This document shows positions 47,866 through 58,903 of a DNA stretch of 64,000 bases, piece after piece. This stretch comes from Corbicula japonica (taxonomy: Eukaryota > Mollusca > Bivalvia > Venerida > Cyrenidae). Each line of letters begins with the position of its first letter. Position 1 is the first letter of the stretch. The stretch covers positions 1,612,001-1,676,000 of the forward strand of contig JAZAYU010000037.1 in assembly GCA_038501625.1 (NCBI GenBank). Direction: 5' to 3'. The notes beneath the pieces are model-generated. The model made no database searches. It was not told the DNA's origin and saw nothing but the letters and a program-made list of their open reading frames with translations. The position numbers and the translations under genes are program-made.

Positions 47866-48035
47866 TACAGTAAAACCCCTCATTACGGACACTCAATATT
47901 AAGGGCACCCCGGTATTATGGGCGATTTTTTAAAGAACAGAAATGTTGTTTTCTTCTTGATTTAAACCCACAATTAAGGACAACCCGCTATTAAGGACAC
48001 TTTCCCTCAGTCCCTTAGGTGTCCTGTATTACTAC
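47866..48035. mobile_element. Possible pogo/Tigger-type MITE remnant
   Basis: Starts 'cagtaaaacccctcattacg' and repeats 'attaaggacac' phrases, ending near 'ggtgtcctgtattactac'. A cagtaaaacccc...ggacac opening is common in pogo-like elements. Inverted ends are weak, so the call is tentative. Confidence 0.4.
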
Positions 48036-48514
48036 CAATCAATTAAATATGTTTTTTTTGTAATTTTATTGTTTTCTTCCGTTACAGTCAGATAGTCTTC
48101 AGGTGTTTTTGCAAGATTTTGTTTCAATTTCAGTGTTCGGTGATTTTGAGCCTCTTCTTGTTTTGAATTCGTTGTTTCAAGGTTTGATTGAGCTCGTCAC
48201 TCTTTAGAATTGAGCACTAAGATTCTAGTTGTCTCAATGAGGTGTGTTTTCATTTTAAGTCATTTAGTACACATTCACTTTTTTAATGTAAAGGAAGATT
48301 CGTTAGGCGTTTGACATACATTGAGGGACTTTTTTCTCAAGAAACTTTATTTGATAAATCTAAAGAATTAAACTTGAACACTTCGGCTTTCTATGTTCAA
48401 CATCTTCACCTCGAATTAAATTATATTTTTCCCATCAAAAAGGTATGTCTCTAGAGGATCATTTTTAAAGTGAAAAAGATGAGCATTTAGATTAGGACAA
48501 TTGTGTTTTTATTT

Positions 48515-48516
<2 letters not shown>

Positions 48517-48583
<67 letters not shown>

Positions 48584-48621
48584 TATTATTATTATTATTA
48601 ATATTATTATTATTATTATAA
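48517..48621. repeat. (TAA)n then (ATT)n palindromic microsatellite
   Basis: About 66 bases of taa repeats switch to att repeats for about 35 bases, so the tract can fold on itself. Copy number may be misassembled. Confidence 0.95.
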
Positions 48622-48994
48622 TGACCAATAGGAAATACAGTAGTTTTATGCATGACCCATAGAGAATACAGGAGTTTTAGCACTTGATGTTTGTGGATAA
48701 TCAGCAGGAAATGCGTGAGTTTTTACTGTCTTTACTCATATAAGTGTTTACAGGAAGAGACAATTGAAGTTTTGAAGCACGGACACCTACAGAAGCGGGA
48801 ATGCATTGGGGGATCTCTAATTGATGTCAAGTATTGTAACCCACTCTTTGTTTACTATTATTCAAACAAGCATCTTGATCAAGATCGACTATTTCAACTG
48901 TTCATTCCTAACAGTCCGTTATACAACAAAACAAGTTGAACATTTTCTTGAACATTGTCTTTTAAAGAGACGGGTTTAATACTACTTTGAGTTT

Positions 48995-49440
48995 TTCATT
49001 AATTGCTTGCTGTATACTAGCTTAACCGGCTTGCTTTATACTAGCTTTACCGACTTGCTTTACACTAGCTTTACCGGTTTGCTTTATACCAGCTTTACCG
49101 GCTTGCTTTATACTCGCTTTATCGGCTTTCTTTATACGTTAAAGCTTGCTTTATTCTAGCTTTACCTGCACCCTAGAACCTGGTTTAAACCCCCAGTGGC
49201 AATTTGTTTTGCCACTGGCCGTTCCATTGTTGTGGCGTCCTATTTGAATTGACATACTTATATAAAACATGCTCTCTCTCTTCCTCTCTTCTTTTTCGCT
49301 GCGTGGGGAGGCTGTGTTTTTTTGAGTGTGGCGATTCCTGATATGCATATATTACTTTTTACCAGCTTGCTTTATACTAGCTTTACATGCTTACTTCATA
49401 CTAGCTCTACCGAAGCGCTTACACTTGCTTTACCGAACTT
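48995..49440. repeat. 22-24-bp minisatellite split by a family X insertion
   Basis: Units of the type 'ttgctttatactagctttac' plus cgg run from about 48,995 to 49,168 (six to seven copies) and resume at about 49,357-49,440 with three diverged units. The intervening 49,169-49,354 is a family X element. The junctions (gctttacc|tgcacc and tttt|taccagc) share tacc, a possible 4-bp target duplication. Confidence 0.82.
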
Positions 49441-50350
49441 TATATATTGTTTCTGTTTGAGAATGAATTTTTTTGTAACGAATGAGTTTAAAAGAAGATT
49501 TAACGAAAAAGAAATAAAACTGTTGCGTTTACTTTAACTACTAGATCCTTTTCGGTCCGTGTACACTAGCAACTTGATCTGGGTCACTCGGATCACGCTT
49601 CGGTGATTTCTAGGTAATCTGAGATCGCCGAGTAGGTACGATTGGATCAGGGTCTACACTTATCGTAAAGTCAAAAAGCCCCATCTTGTCACCGTGTGCC
49701 ACAAATACTTTGTCATAAATATGTTAACATAATCGCCCTTCACGATTATTGAGCACTCGTAAAATGATTGTCAGAACACGTTATCGGTTATTGTGCAAAT
49801 AAAAGCTAATGACAAGCAGAAGTTGTACACTATAAGAATGTGAGATGATTTAAGATCATTCATATGACTGGCTAATCTCAAATACAATAATATTTAATTT
49901 CACCTCATACCCCACGGAACGGGGAACTGGTATAATCGCTAGCATTATCCAACTTATCAGCTAAAGAACTTCCTTGTTTAAACCTTCATCTATATATACC
50001 TTACAAAAACGTAAATGTTTTGTCACATAAAAATTAACTCAACAAATGTTCATAGGATAGTTGCTTCAAATAACGATTACCATTTTGCTACAGACTTGAA
50101 TCAGTTGTAGTATTTCCGGACAGTACGCATTTGTATGCGACCAGTTCGACTTCACCACATTTTCCCCAAAGTTGTCGTTTTCTTGTGAATTTCCGATGGT
50201 TATATAAAGGAAATAGTTTGAATTCCATATTATTTTCCGTATCCCCGTTTTTAGTCTTGTCTTACACCATCCATAACAGCGAAATTTAATAATAAATATT
50301 TTTTGAAATCAATGATTTCGGATTTTAAACGGATTTTGTCAGACCTAATT
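49441..50350. other. Spacer, no gene seen
   Basis: No supported feature. Somewhat GC-richer stretch at 49,550-49,640 (gatcacgcttcggtgatttc) has no identified meaning. Confidence 0.4.
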
Positions 50351-50354
50351 ACTG

Positions 50355-50495
50355 TTGGTTATAAAATTGAGTTTGGAAACCAGTCTCAAATCTCAAGTAT
50401 CTGATTGGCTGAAATGGCGACCGGTCGCCATTTCAGCCAATCGGATGCTTGAGATTTGAGATTGGTTTCCATGCTCAGTTTAATAACCTTGGGCA
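50355..50495. mobile_element. Palindromic MITE, copy D
   Basis: Opens ggttataaaattgagt, centre 'tggcgaccggtcgcca', closes taataaccttgggca. The left arm has ctgattggct; the right arm has agccaatcgg, so the CCAAT core is present in both. It lies about 2.7 kb upstream of IL-17 copy 3. Confidence 0.88.
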
Positions 50496-51309
50496 TAAAT
50501 CACAGCTTAATCATCCTTAGACAGCTGCTTAAAATGATCTGGATCTAAATTGTTTTGTGTTTCTCTGATAGGATGTTCAAATAGCTGACGCTGTAGATCC
50601 TAATTAATGTGGTTTAAAATGACTTTATAGACTATATTAAATCCCCTAAAATACGTCCTTGTAATAAAATTACTGAAATATGTCATTTTGTAATTTAAGT
50701 AGCAATATAATGTAAATTTCATCACACACTGAATTCGAATAGCTGAACGTGTTAATTGAAGTGAATGAATGAATGTAAGGCAAGTTTAATCTCGCGCTTA
50801 CTTCCGCATTAACAAGCAGTCTAAAGATGTGACCACTAACTTCAAAGGGATGGTCTAAATTAATCAATTAGTTATACTGAGTAACTGGTTCTTTGTTGAC
50901 TTGTTGAGTTATTCTATCACGTGTGTTCGTGAACCGCTGCACTACATCTTACTGATAGTATCATGACAAGAACAACCATACTTAACAATACAAAAATTAA
51001 AATAGCAAATAGTTTTAATATTTTAATAATAATTATTTCATTCCGACAATTGTGAAAAAATCTTTATTAAATATGCTTAATTTTTAAGAACAAACATACA
51101 CACATTACTCATAACTTATCACACTTTTCATTCTTAAACCCTATTAAAGTATAATAATGGGCTTCATGGCATCTTTAGAACGCCGCAAAGAATGCTTTTG
51201 AGATGACCCCCCCGTTAAACATTCCACAAGTCGTTTGTGTATGAATCTCCGGTCTTGTAAGGAATTTTTGTTGTCATTGTACTCTTTTTAAATAACTAAC
51301 AGAATCAGT

Positions 51310-51945
51310 GGCGTAGCTATGCTCAGGCGGATACCCACGTAGCTATGCTCAAGCGGATACCCACGTAGCTATTCTAAGGGCGGATACCCACATAGCTATG
51401 CTCAGGTGGATACCCACGTAGTTTTGCTCAGAGCTGATACCCACGTAGCTGTGCTGAGGCGGATACCCACGTAGCTATGCTCAGGCGGATACCCACGTAG
51501 ATATGCTCAGGCGGATACCCACGAAGCTATGCTCAGGGCGGATATCCATGTAGCTATGCTCAGGCGGATACCCACGTAGCTATGCTCAGGCGGATACCCA
51601 CGTAGCTAAGCTCAGGAGGATACCCACGTAGCTATGCTAAGGGTGGATACTTACGTAGTTATGCTCTTGGCGGATACTTACGTAGCTATGCTCAGGGCGG
51701 TTATCCATGTAGCTATGCTCAGAGCGGATACCCACGTAGCTATGCTCAGGACGGATATCCACGTAGCTATGCTCCGGACGGATATCCATGTAGCTATGCT
51801 CAAGGTTGATACCCACATAGCTTTGCTCAGGGCGGATACCCACGTAGCTATGCCCAGGACTGATATCCATGTAGCTATGCTCAGGGTGGATACCCACGTA
51901 GCTATGCTCAGGGCCGATATCCACGTAGCTATGCTCAGGACTACC
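51310..51945. repeat. 26-27-bp minisatellite, about 24 units
   Basis: Units read cgtagctatgctcaggcgga plus taccca, with one-base length variants (cagggcgg). Towards the right end the units change from 'tacccacg' to 'tatccatg' forms, giving a mixed higher-order order. Both strands are open for 90-110 codons because the unit has no stops in some frames; not coding. It lies about 1 kb upstream of the IL-17 copy 3 promoter. Confidence 0.93.
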
Positions 51946-52810
51946 ACGCGTGCGTATTATGTCTAAAAATAGATTCCCTATATCCGGTTAAGTGTTTATT
52001 TCCCCTTTAAGCATTTCTTTTGTTTACGGTTTTGTACATACCTAAAAAATGTCAATATTTTCTTTTGCAACATTAGGTTAGATTGACACAGTATGCATAT
52101 TTCTTTAATGAATCTATCACTTTAGTCTACTCATCAAGAGCTTCAAGGGTCTACGCTCCGGCGACCCTTATCAACGGGCAACCATTACTGAATTGCAAAC
52201 CCATTCATTCTGATTGTGCATTTAGCAACAACGCTTAGTGGACACCGCTCTGGAAATATTGTCGGTTATCGTAATGAGGTCTGTGTAAAAAAACACCAAT
52301 ACAGCAGAATTAGGGGTCTCAAGTCTCTTTTCACAGATACCAAATACACAAGCTAAAGAATTGACGAACACGTGAATAATGGCATAAAACACGCGCACGA
52401 TCAATCTCACGACCCCGCCAGATTTGTATAATAATGCGTCAGTAACTTAAATATGACTTAGACAAATACCGGGTCATGTATTTGTCATATTGCATTATAA
52501 AAATTAAAAAATTCTTAAAAACTGTTCAACCCTTTTAATTAAAGGTAAAAAAAAACCAACTGCCCCTTTTTCCCATAAGTTGCTTCTGTACTTCAAACTT
52601 AATTTATCGCAGCTTTAAATTGATATGATCAAGGTATGGGTAAATCAGCGGCAGCATTCAATATGATTTAAGTTGTATCGGAAGTAAATGTTTCATTCGC
52701 TTAATATAGTACGTTGTGGAAAAATCGTAAAGTAGACCTATTTTATGTTCCGGGTTAGACGGTTTTTGGTTGGTGAGCTATTTATAGTTGTTCGGATTTT
52801 GGGCGGCTGG
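51946..52810. other. Upstream region of IL-17 copy 3, no gene seen
   Basis: AT-rich apart from a short 52,140-52,400 stretch. No conserved element was recognised here except a gattttgggc just before the putative TATA box, similar to the gaaatttggc of copies 2 and 4. Confidence 0.4.
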
Positions 52811-52814
52811 GTTT

Positions 52815-52929
52815 GATAAATATGGTTTACAAATACCAGTAAATTCATTAGAAAGAAAATACTGAAACGTAGAGAAACTAAAGACAACTGATATATATTG
52901 AATTAAAGGCATTCAGCTAAGAAATTAAT
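52815..52929 (+). promoter_or_regulatory. Putative core promoter and untranslated exon 1 of IL-17 copy 3
   Basis: TATA-like gataaatat at 52815-52823 is followed by sequence alignable with copy 4 (gaaagaaaatactgaaa versus gaaagaaaagactgaaa; agagaaactaa versus agagatacta). A donor follows aattaat at 52929/52930. The 96-bp intron ends exactly at the ATG and contains (aaat)n, as does the copy 4 intron. Confidence 0.42.
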
Positions 52930-52936
52930 GTAAGTA

Positions 52937-52967
<31 letters not shown>

Positions 52968-53025
52968 GCAAGTAAGAAATTCTAGCGCCACTGATTTAAT
53001 TGTTTTTTCCTTTGTCTATTTGCAG

Positions 53026-53679
53026 ATGACGTACATTATCAAATCAGCAGCTGTCCTCTTGATGGCTCTGCTGCACGTGACTGTCAGCTTGCCAGCGCAG
53101 AAACCAGACAACAAACTAGGCCTAGCAACCTTGCTGGGGATCGAAGATGACATAACGGCAGAGCACAGAGTCCAGAAACGATCGTCTGCTACAGCCGAGT
53201 TCACCATGAACCAAGAGTCACACAACAATTTGATAAACCAAGCGGCAATAAACACAATTACCAACCAAGCTTACGTCAGTCAAACTTCTTTTAACAACGT
53301 ATTAATTTGTCCGACCAAAGTATCAACAGGGGCAAACGACCCAGACCACAAACGCTCAACATGTCCGTGGTATTATGAAGCCGATCACAACTCAACTCGA
53401 TTCCCTACCACCATTCTAAAGGCCGTTAGTTTGTGCGATTACTGCATCGGATCAGGCGGACTTCACGAATGCATACCTATTAAACAAACCATCCCCGGTC
53501 TAAAGCAAGAAAAACAACTTGACGCCAACGGAAACTTCGTATGGACTCAGATTGAAATAACGACGACGGTTGGATATACGTGCGCCGGTAGAAGAATTGC
53601 GGAAAGCGTGAAGACAACGATTAAACCGTCGACAACAACCGGTAAGGTAGCGGCTGCACCTACACCGGCTTGGGCGTAG
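53026..53679 (+). CDS. IL-17-family cytokine, copy 3
   Basis: 217 aa from the ATG that directly follows the acceptor tttgcag (53020-53025 region). Residues 1-22 form a signal peptide. A propeptide ends at HRVQKRSS (Lys51-Arg52), a dibasic convertase-type site. The IL-17 domain shows C95 (ICPTK), KRSTCPWYYEADHN (C113), C137/C140 (LCDYC), C149 (HECIP) and C186 (GYTC). One sequon (NST) follows the second cysteine. After the domain comes a Thr/Pro/Ala-rich tail (~190-217), which is longer by a KTTIKPST-type insert than in copy 4. Nearly identical to copy 4 through the domain and related over about 1 kb of 3' flank, so the two are a recent duplicate pair. Secreted cytokine acting through IL-17 receptors. 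Confidence 0.95.
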   Translation: MTYIIKSAAVLLMALLHVTVSLPAQKPDNKLGLATLLGIEDDITAEHRVQKRSSATAEFTMNQESHNNLINQAAINTITNQAYVSQTSFNNVLICPTKVSTGANDPDHKRSTCPWYYEADHNSTRFPTTILKAVSLCDYCIGSGGLHECIPIKQTIPGLKQEKQLDANGNFVWTQIEITTTVGYTCAGRRIAESVKTTIKPSTTTGKVAAAPTPAWA

Positions 53680-55030
53680 TGAAGTGAGGAAGAATTGAAA
53701 CACTCCGGTAATGACGGCTGGGATAAAGTCTAGATTTTCACCATGGATTAGAACACAGACTTTGTTTTAACTAAAGATTTGACAAAAATTGAAAGTAAAA
53801 ATAGACATGTGAAAATCCAGATATTTATTCACAATTGTCTCAGGTTGACTTGTCCAAGTGTATGGACATAAAATTGTTAGACCATACTGGTCATTAAAAC
53901 GTAGAAATATGTGAGAACACGTGCATGTTGCAATTAAGGTGTCTTCCAAGCCGTTGTAGTGATGGTTATATCAGTATTTTTTACATGTTTTTATTTTATC
54001 ATTATCGTTGTGTGCCGATTTAGGCAATCTTTTTTTCAAACGCATTTTAGCGGGGGTTGTTTTCGGGTTTTTGTTCACTATTAGGATATGGGTTATTATC
54101 GAATGTCTGAACGATGATCGGTATTAGGTTGAATGAAACTATTTATTTGCGTATTTGTTAGGTTGTTTTTGTGTGTGCAATACATGCATACAAGCTCAAT
54201 GGACAGATGTTTTATTTATTAATATCAAAATTTTTATTTTTGCTTATTATATTTGTCTACGTTTTTGTATTTGTTAATATCGATAAACAAATCGCCCGTA
54301 GAATGGAACCATAGACTGTTGAGATGTTGTGTTATCAAGCAGCTATGGAGTTTCAGATTTTCTGAATTTTAGATGTTTTAGTATAGTCTCAAAAGAATCT
54401 CGTAGGCGTATTTTACCATTCCTGATATGCATAATTCACCTGTCTTATGCAGATTTGGTTGCAAATTTGGTTGATATTTGCAAAGAAATTTAATTTATGT
54501 CTCTATGGTTAAAATAAAAGTTTGAAGTTTGCAAAAATAGTTCGAGACAAGTTGCTATTGTAAGAAAAACAGTAACACGAAAATGGTTTTGGGATAATGT
54601 TTACTAGTTTTTTTTAAAGAAAAGCAGTTAACTGAAATGTTATGCATTTAAATTTATATAAGTTTGTTTAAGAAGGATATAAAATAAATAAGGTGATAAC
54701 TTAAGTCTCCTGTTTAAGTTTTATGAATATCAGTTATGGCTGTAAGTACTTTAGCAATTGGATTGCCGTTTTTTGTTCATTGTATTTTTACATAAATTAT
54801 ATGATATAAATATTTATTTATTGTTATACAACTAACTTATTATACTTTTGATTTTTCACAAAGGGTGCAATACTAATAGTGTTTACAATGTATAAAGAAG
54901 TGTGTTTACAGCTTTTGTTTAATATATAAATATTTATTTTTCTGTTGTTAAGTTTAATAATAAAAAAATAGAAATGTGATTTGTGGTTTAGTATTTATTG
55001 TGAGTATTTCAGCTCTGTCATATAGGCTGG
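53680..55030 (+). other. Probable long 3' UTR of IL-17 copy 3, duplicated in copy 4
   Basis: Blocks such as 'ttgtccaagtgtatggacat', 'aaaattgttagaccata' and 'tcattaaaacgtaga' match the copy 4 flank. An aataaa at 54959-54964 corresponds in position to the one at 63279-63284. AU-rich nonamers ttatttatt occur at 54212-54220 and 54814-54822. The extent of the UTR is inferred from conservation and the signal. Confidence 0.5.
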
Positions 55031-55340
55031 TGCGATCATGAATGTTCTTGTTGTTAATTCTCAGTCAAACGGTCCTTAGGCCTGTGAGCGAGGAACATAA
55101 AACCAGCCGAAACGGAATTGTGTTGTCCCACTACCGTGACATGCACAAATCAAAGTACTGAAAGTACAGAAAACCAGCGAAGCGATTTTGCTTATTGAGA
55201 ATAACCAGTGCCATGATTCTCATACATGTATCCATTTACGAAAAAGCAAAAAAAACTTGGTTCACTCGCAAAGAACTTCCTCTTGTCTAAATGATAGTGG
55301 AAATAAGGGTTTCCATGTATTTTCTGGATGAAGGCTTCTG

Positions 55341-55580
55341 TTAACCCTTTACTCCATAGATATACCTTCATAGCTTGTGCGAACAGTTTATATCCATATC
55401 AGCTGGCACATCTGTGCGATCTGATTAGGATTTAAACTGTTCGCTTTTATGATCATTTTTTTCTGACCAGTAATCACAAATTTTAGATCCAGATCAGATG
55501 GCACTATTGTGCCAGCTGATTGGGACCTGAACTGGTAACCTATGTGATGAAAGGCGTATATATTGAGTAAAGGGTTTTAA
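55341..55580. mobile_element. Full-length TTAA-flanked MITE (family P)
   Basis: Left end ttaaccctttactccata, right end tattgagtaaagggttttaa: inverted termini ccctttactc/gagtaaaggg next to TTAA. The inside holds two opposed hairpin cores (cagctggcacatctgtgcga and cagatggcactattgtgcca). About 233 bp, no coding capacity. TTAA plus CCC ends are typical of piggyBac-type elements; class assignment is inference. Confidence 0.75.
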
Positions 55581-55729
55581 GCAAGAAATTATAATAGTGA
55601 AATCTGTGTACTGACATCCCAAAGACATAATGAACACGAAAAATGACACTCCTTCTTTGTTTTTGTCGTCCGCACTTTTCAACGATATTCTATATCGTCC
55701 GCTAATTGGACCGCATTTTAGTGCGACCC

Positions 55730-55785
55730 ATATTCCATACCTCCGTGTCCGTTCCACGTCGGACGGACACGGAGGTATGGAATAT
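55730..55785. repeat. Perfect 23-bp inverted repeat with 10-nt loop
   Basis: Arms 55730-55752 and 55763-55785 are exact reverse complements (arm contains ccatacctccgtgtccg). Just right of it, tgaccattgntgcaccgca recurs with a 60-bp offset (about 55,833 and 55,893). No known element recognised. Confidence 0.88.
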
Positions 55786-55939
55786 ACCCAACGATATCTT
55801 GGTGAGTGAAAAATCGCGGACACGGACAATGTTTGACCATTGTTGCACCGCACCGATCAAGTCCTAGAAATATGAACCGCACCGATTTTACATTGACCAT
55901 TGATGCACCGCACAGGTTTTGTCCTATCAACATGACGTA

Positions 55940-58060
55940 TTTAATACCAACTTTAACACGTAACAGGAAACTTGGGGACTACTTTACTTACTCTGATTTC
56001 TCTGAAATGCGTAAATCGGTGTTTGCAAGTTGGTTTGATACCGATTTCAGAAGTGTGATTAGTAAAACCAGCTTTGCTGGTTAAAAAATTGAAAAGGCAA
56101 ATGGCATTTTGCTGTTTATAATACATGTCAGTAGAATGTGTTTCCCGGATACCGTTCATCCACCCACATATATCCGATTAACATTAGACGGGGCAGGACG
56201 TTTAACCAAGACACGATATATTTTTGTCGGTCATCCTGATGACCGACATATTATAATGGACCAAACTTGAACTTTGAAGGGTAACACCGGTTAACAGCGG
56301 TACCGGACGTGGTCACTTTAGACAAAGCCGCCCGTCTAAAGCTTGAGAATGCTATTCCATTCCCCCTATTTGCAAGAAAAGTCTTCTAAATGTTGATGAA
56401 ACAATATTTGGACGTTGTAGAAACATCAAATCAGAAATTGAGCTGATCAATAACGACATGTTAAATTATATAAACATACGTGTGTTGTATTTTCTAGAGG
56501 GTGTAGAAATAATGCAATGCGTCTTTTTTTAGAAAGTCACGTGATGCAAACCTTCATGAAATAGATTCGATCCGTTATATTGATTTTGTTGGTCAAAAGC
56601 AAGACATAGTTTATGTTTTTCTTAGAGACTAATGAATATCCGACTTTGGCGGGAAAGGCTGTCTGTAAACAAAAGTTTACAAAAAGCTAGTCGGTCATTA
56701 TCATACACTTTTTACCAAAAATGTATTCCAAAATCTAGAGTGTATGTTCAACAACAAAATTTTGTCACTGTCCTAGGGTGGGAGGGTGGGGGGGGGGGTG
56801 GGGTGGGGGTGAGCAGCCTGACAAGGACTCAAATTATTATATTAACTATTTTGATCTTCAACAATTTCGTTAGAATGCTGAACTTCAACATGTATTATTG
56901 ATGGATCTCGCACATTTTCCTGTTTTTGTTAGTTTGTTTTAATGATGTCACTTTCTGTGTATGCCAATTTAGATGATATAATGCGGGTTTCAAAAAAAGA
57001 ACTCATGTCCATGCGTTGACTTTGAAAATTGATGAAAACTTCTACCCATGTGTTAACATAAAAATTTGTCTTTTTTGTGGTATAAATCACCAAACATACG
57101 GTCGTGAAAGAGTAGAGCCTTATAGCAAAAGAGGAGATGTTTTAAACAAGCATTTGGACGAATCGAATGCTCAGAACATTGCTTAATTGTCAAAATATTG
57201 TCTTTTAAAGAGAGATTTTGCTTATTTGCACTTTCCAGTGCAAATGTGAATGTTCTCAGAAGTTACCGGAAGTTTAGCGAATGTGAGGTGAACATTGTTT
57301 GAAGTAAAAACAAGAGGTCAGCGATTTTGCAATTTGTTTGCGATTTTCAGTGCAATTTCGGTGAATGTTCTCAGAAGTTACCGGAGATTTAGCGAATGTG
57401 ACATGACCATTGTTTAAAGTAAACATAGGAGATCAGCATGGGCAATATTTTTATCTAATATCACAAGCGTAGTCAATGGGGCGGCGGTACGCTAAAAGAC
57501 AGTCATCAATACGATCAATTAGCTGCGGGCGATAGAGATAAACGACTAGGATGGCCACAGGAGGTTAATTGCACTATATGATTATACGTTCAGCGTGGTA
57601 GCATCAATAGTGATTTTGTTTATTGAATTTGTGTAATATCAATTTATAGGATAAATGGCGACACGTTACCTCAGTTACAAGTACTTCGTTAGTCAAGTAT
57701 GTTGAAAAATCATTTAAATCCATAATTACAAATGTAGTTGTTATCAGCTAATCAACCTCATAATTTTTCACGAGCGCACTATTGGAATGTTAAAACCCGA
57801 GCTGTTTAAACCTAGTTGGTTTGATGACTACCCATCTCTTCATTAGTTATGAACATTACATTTTATCTTTTATTCGCAATTACTCATTCAGAGGGACATT
57901 TATATAATATGCTCTTTCTCAAAGAATTGCATAAAAGTGCCTAGTTTTGAGCTTGTTAAAACTGCCATGTTTTTGAGATCTATCTATTTCCCTGTCCTTT
58001 TGATATCCAAGTTGGAGCACTAATAACGATGCGGTATTTGATGTTTTTGAAATGCTTAAA
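55940..58060. other. Spacer, no gene seen
   Basis: A G-rich tract (56,775-56,811) and a local repeat 'gaatgttctcagaagttacc' at about 57,250 and 57,365 are the only structures noted. Open frames here are short and without recognisable motifs. Confidence 0.45.
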
Positions 58061-58903
58061 AGTCTTTAACAGGCTCAATGAAACCGAGCCTGGAATATTT
58101 TCACATATTTCGTCTTCGGTGGTTTTCAAACTGACCTTTTAATCTATTTTAAGAAAAAAAACTTAAACGATTGTTTTAAAATAGAAACTTGGTAACCATT
58201 CTATACGTGCATCTGTATTTTTATCATTTAAACTTTAACTATTTGATTTTTGCTACAAAACTTATGTGTTCTCTTCTTGGGATCTATAGTGAACGGTTGG
58301 ACTCGTCGCAGTTGCAATCCAAATTGAGTTTAACTTGTAAAAGATTTCCGGGGATACCCCTGACCCCAATGTCTGCTTCCCCATATACATGCAATATAAC
58401 GAATCTGGACTCGGTCTTGGGATACTAAACAATAACATTATTTTGACAAGTACAGTAAGGTAGACAACACAAGTACTATCATTTCTATGTAAGGGCAATC
58501 TACTAGAATATACTGCAAGCAACGCAAAACCAGCCTTTAAAGTAGAGAAATAGTTGTGAAGAATTTTCAGAACAGTGGCATAACGACAATTTCTTTGATG
58601 ATAGATTAATTTAAATACAAATAGTGCTTCTTGAGTTTCTGTAATAGTTTCAGAGAAAATCGTTCAAACAAGAAATGTTAATCATTAAGACAGGATTCAA
58701 CATGGATGTCGCGGAAGGGACGATGGAGGTACAGGTCATTTCCTTTTGCTCTTTTGAATCAAATTTTAACATGATAACACAGAGCTGGTTTTTAAAAATT
58801 CAAAAATGTAGATTTCTTTATTTAAAATCTGCTGGGGAAAGGGGGTTATTTTTGGTAATTTTTAAGAATAAAAATGTTAGACAACGTGCCAAATTCTTGT
58901 TTA

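Larger units (their letters stand above)
37735..49354. mobile_element. Cluster of family X dispersed elements (at least 12 copies)
   Basis: Copies near 37,735-38,060, 38,270-38,450, 39,170-39,320, 39,328-39,490, 39,672-39,850, 40,460-40,685, 42,060-42,160, 42,395-42,640, 42,950-43,205, 44,570-44,675, 45,500-45,725, 46,125-47,335, 47,355-47,600 and 49,169-49,354. In the minus sense each reads 'gtgcaccctagaacctggtt', 'taaacccccagtggcaa', an inverted partner ttgccac, 'gaccgttccaaggcggtaac', 'ttctcatttt', 'ccctctctactttttggct', 'gggaggctgtgttttctg' and 'attcctgatatgcatatttc'. Full length is about 300 bp. Orientation is mixed and some copies are truncated. The gtggcaa/ttgccac pair forms a short hairpin. 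No protein is encoded and class is undetermined. Confidence 0.82.

Noticed and set aside
48691..48939. 82-codon frame containing EETIEVLKHGHLQKRECIGG, preceded by an acceptor-like ttacag
   Set aside because: The segment looks somewhat protein-like, but I could not match it to a family and it has no partner exon nearby. It may be an exon relic.
51634..51966. 110-codon plus-strand frame and antisense frames with AMLRADTHV-type repeats
   Set aside because: By-product of the 26-27-bp minisatellite; open on both strands.
55494..55853. 119-codon minus-strand frame
   Set aside because: Passes through a MITE and the perfect hairpin, which explains its openness.
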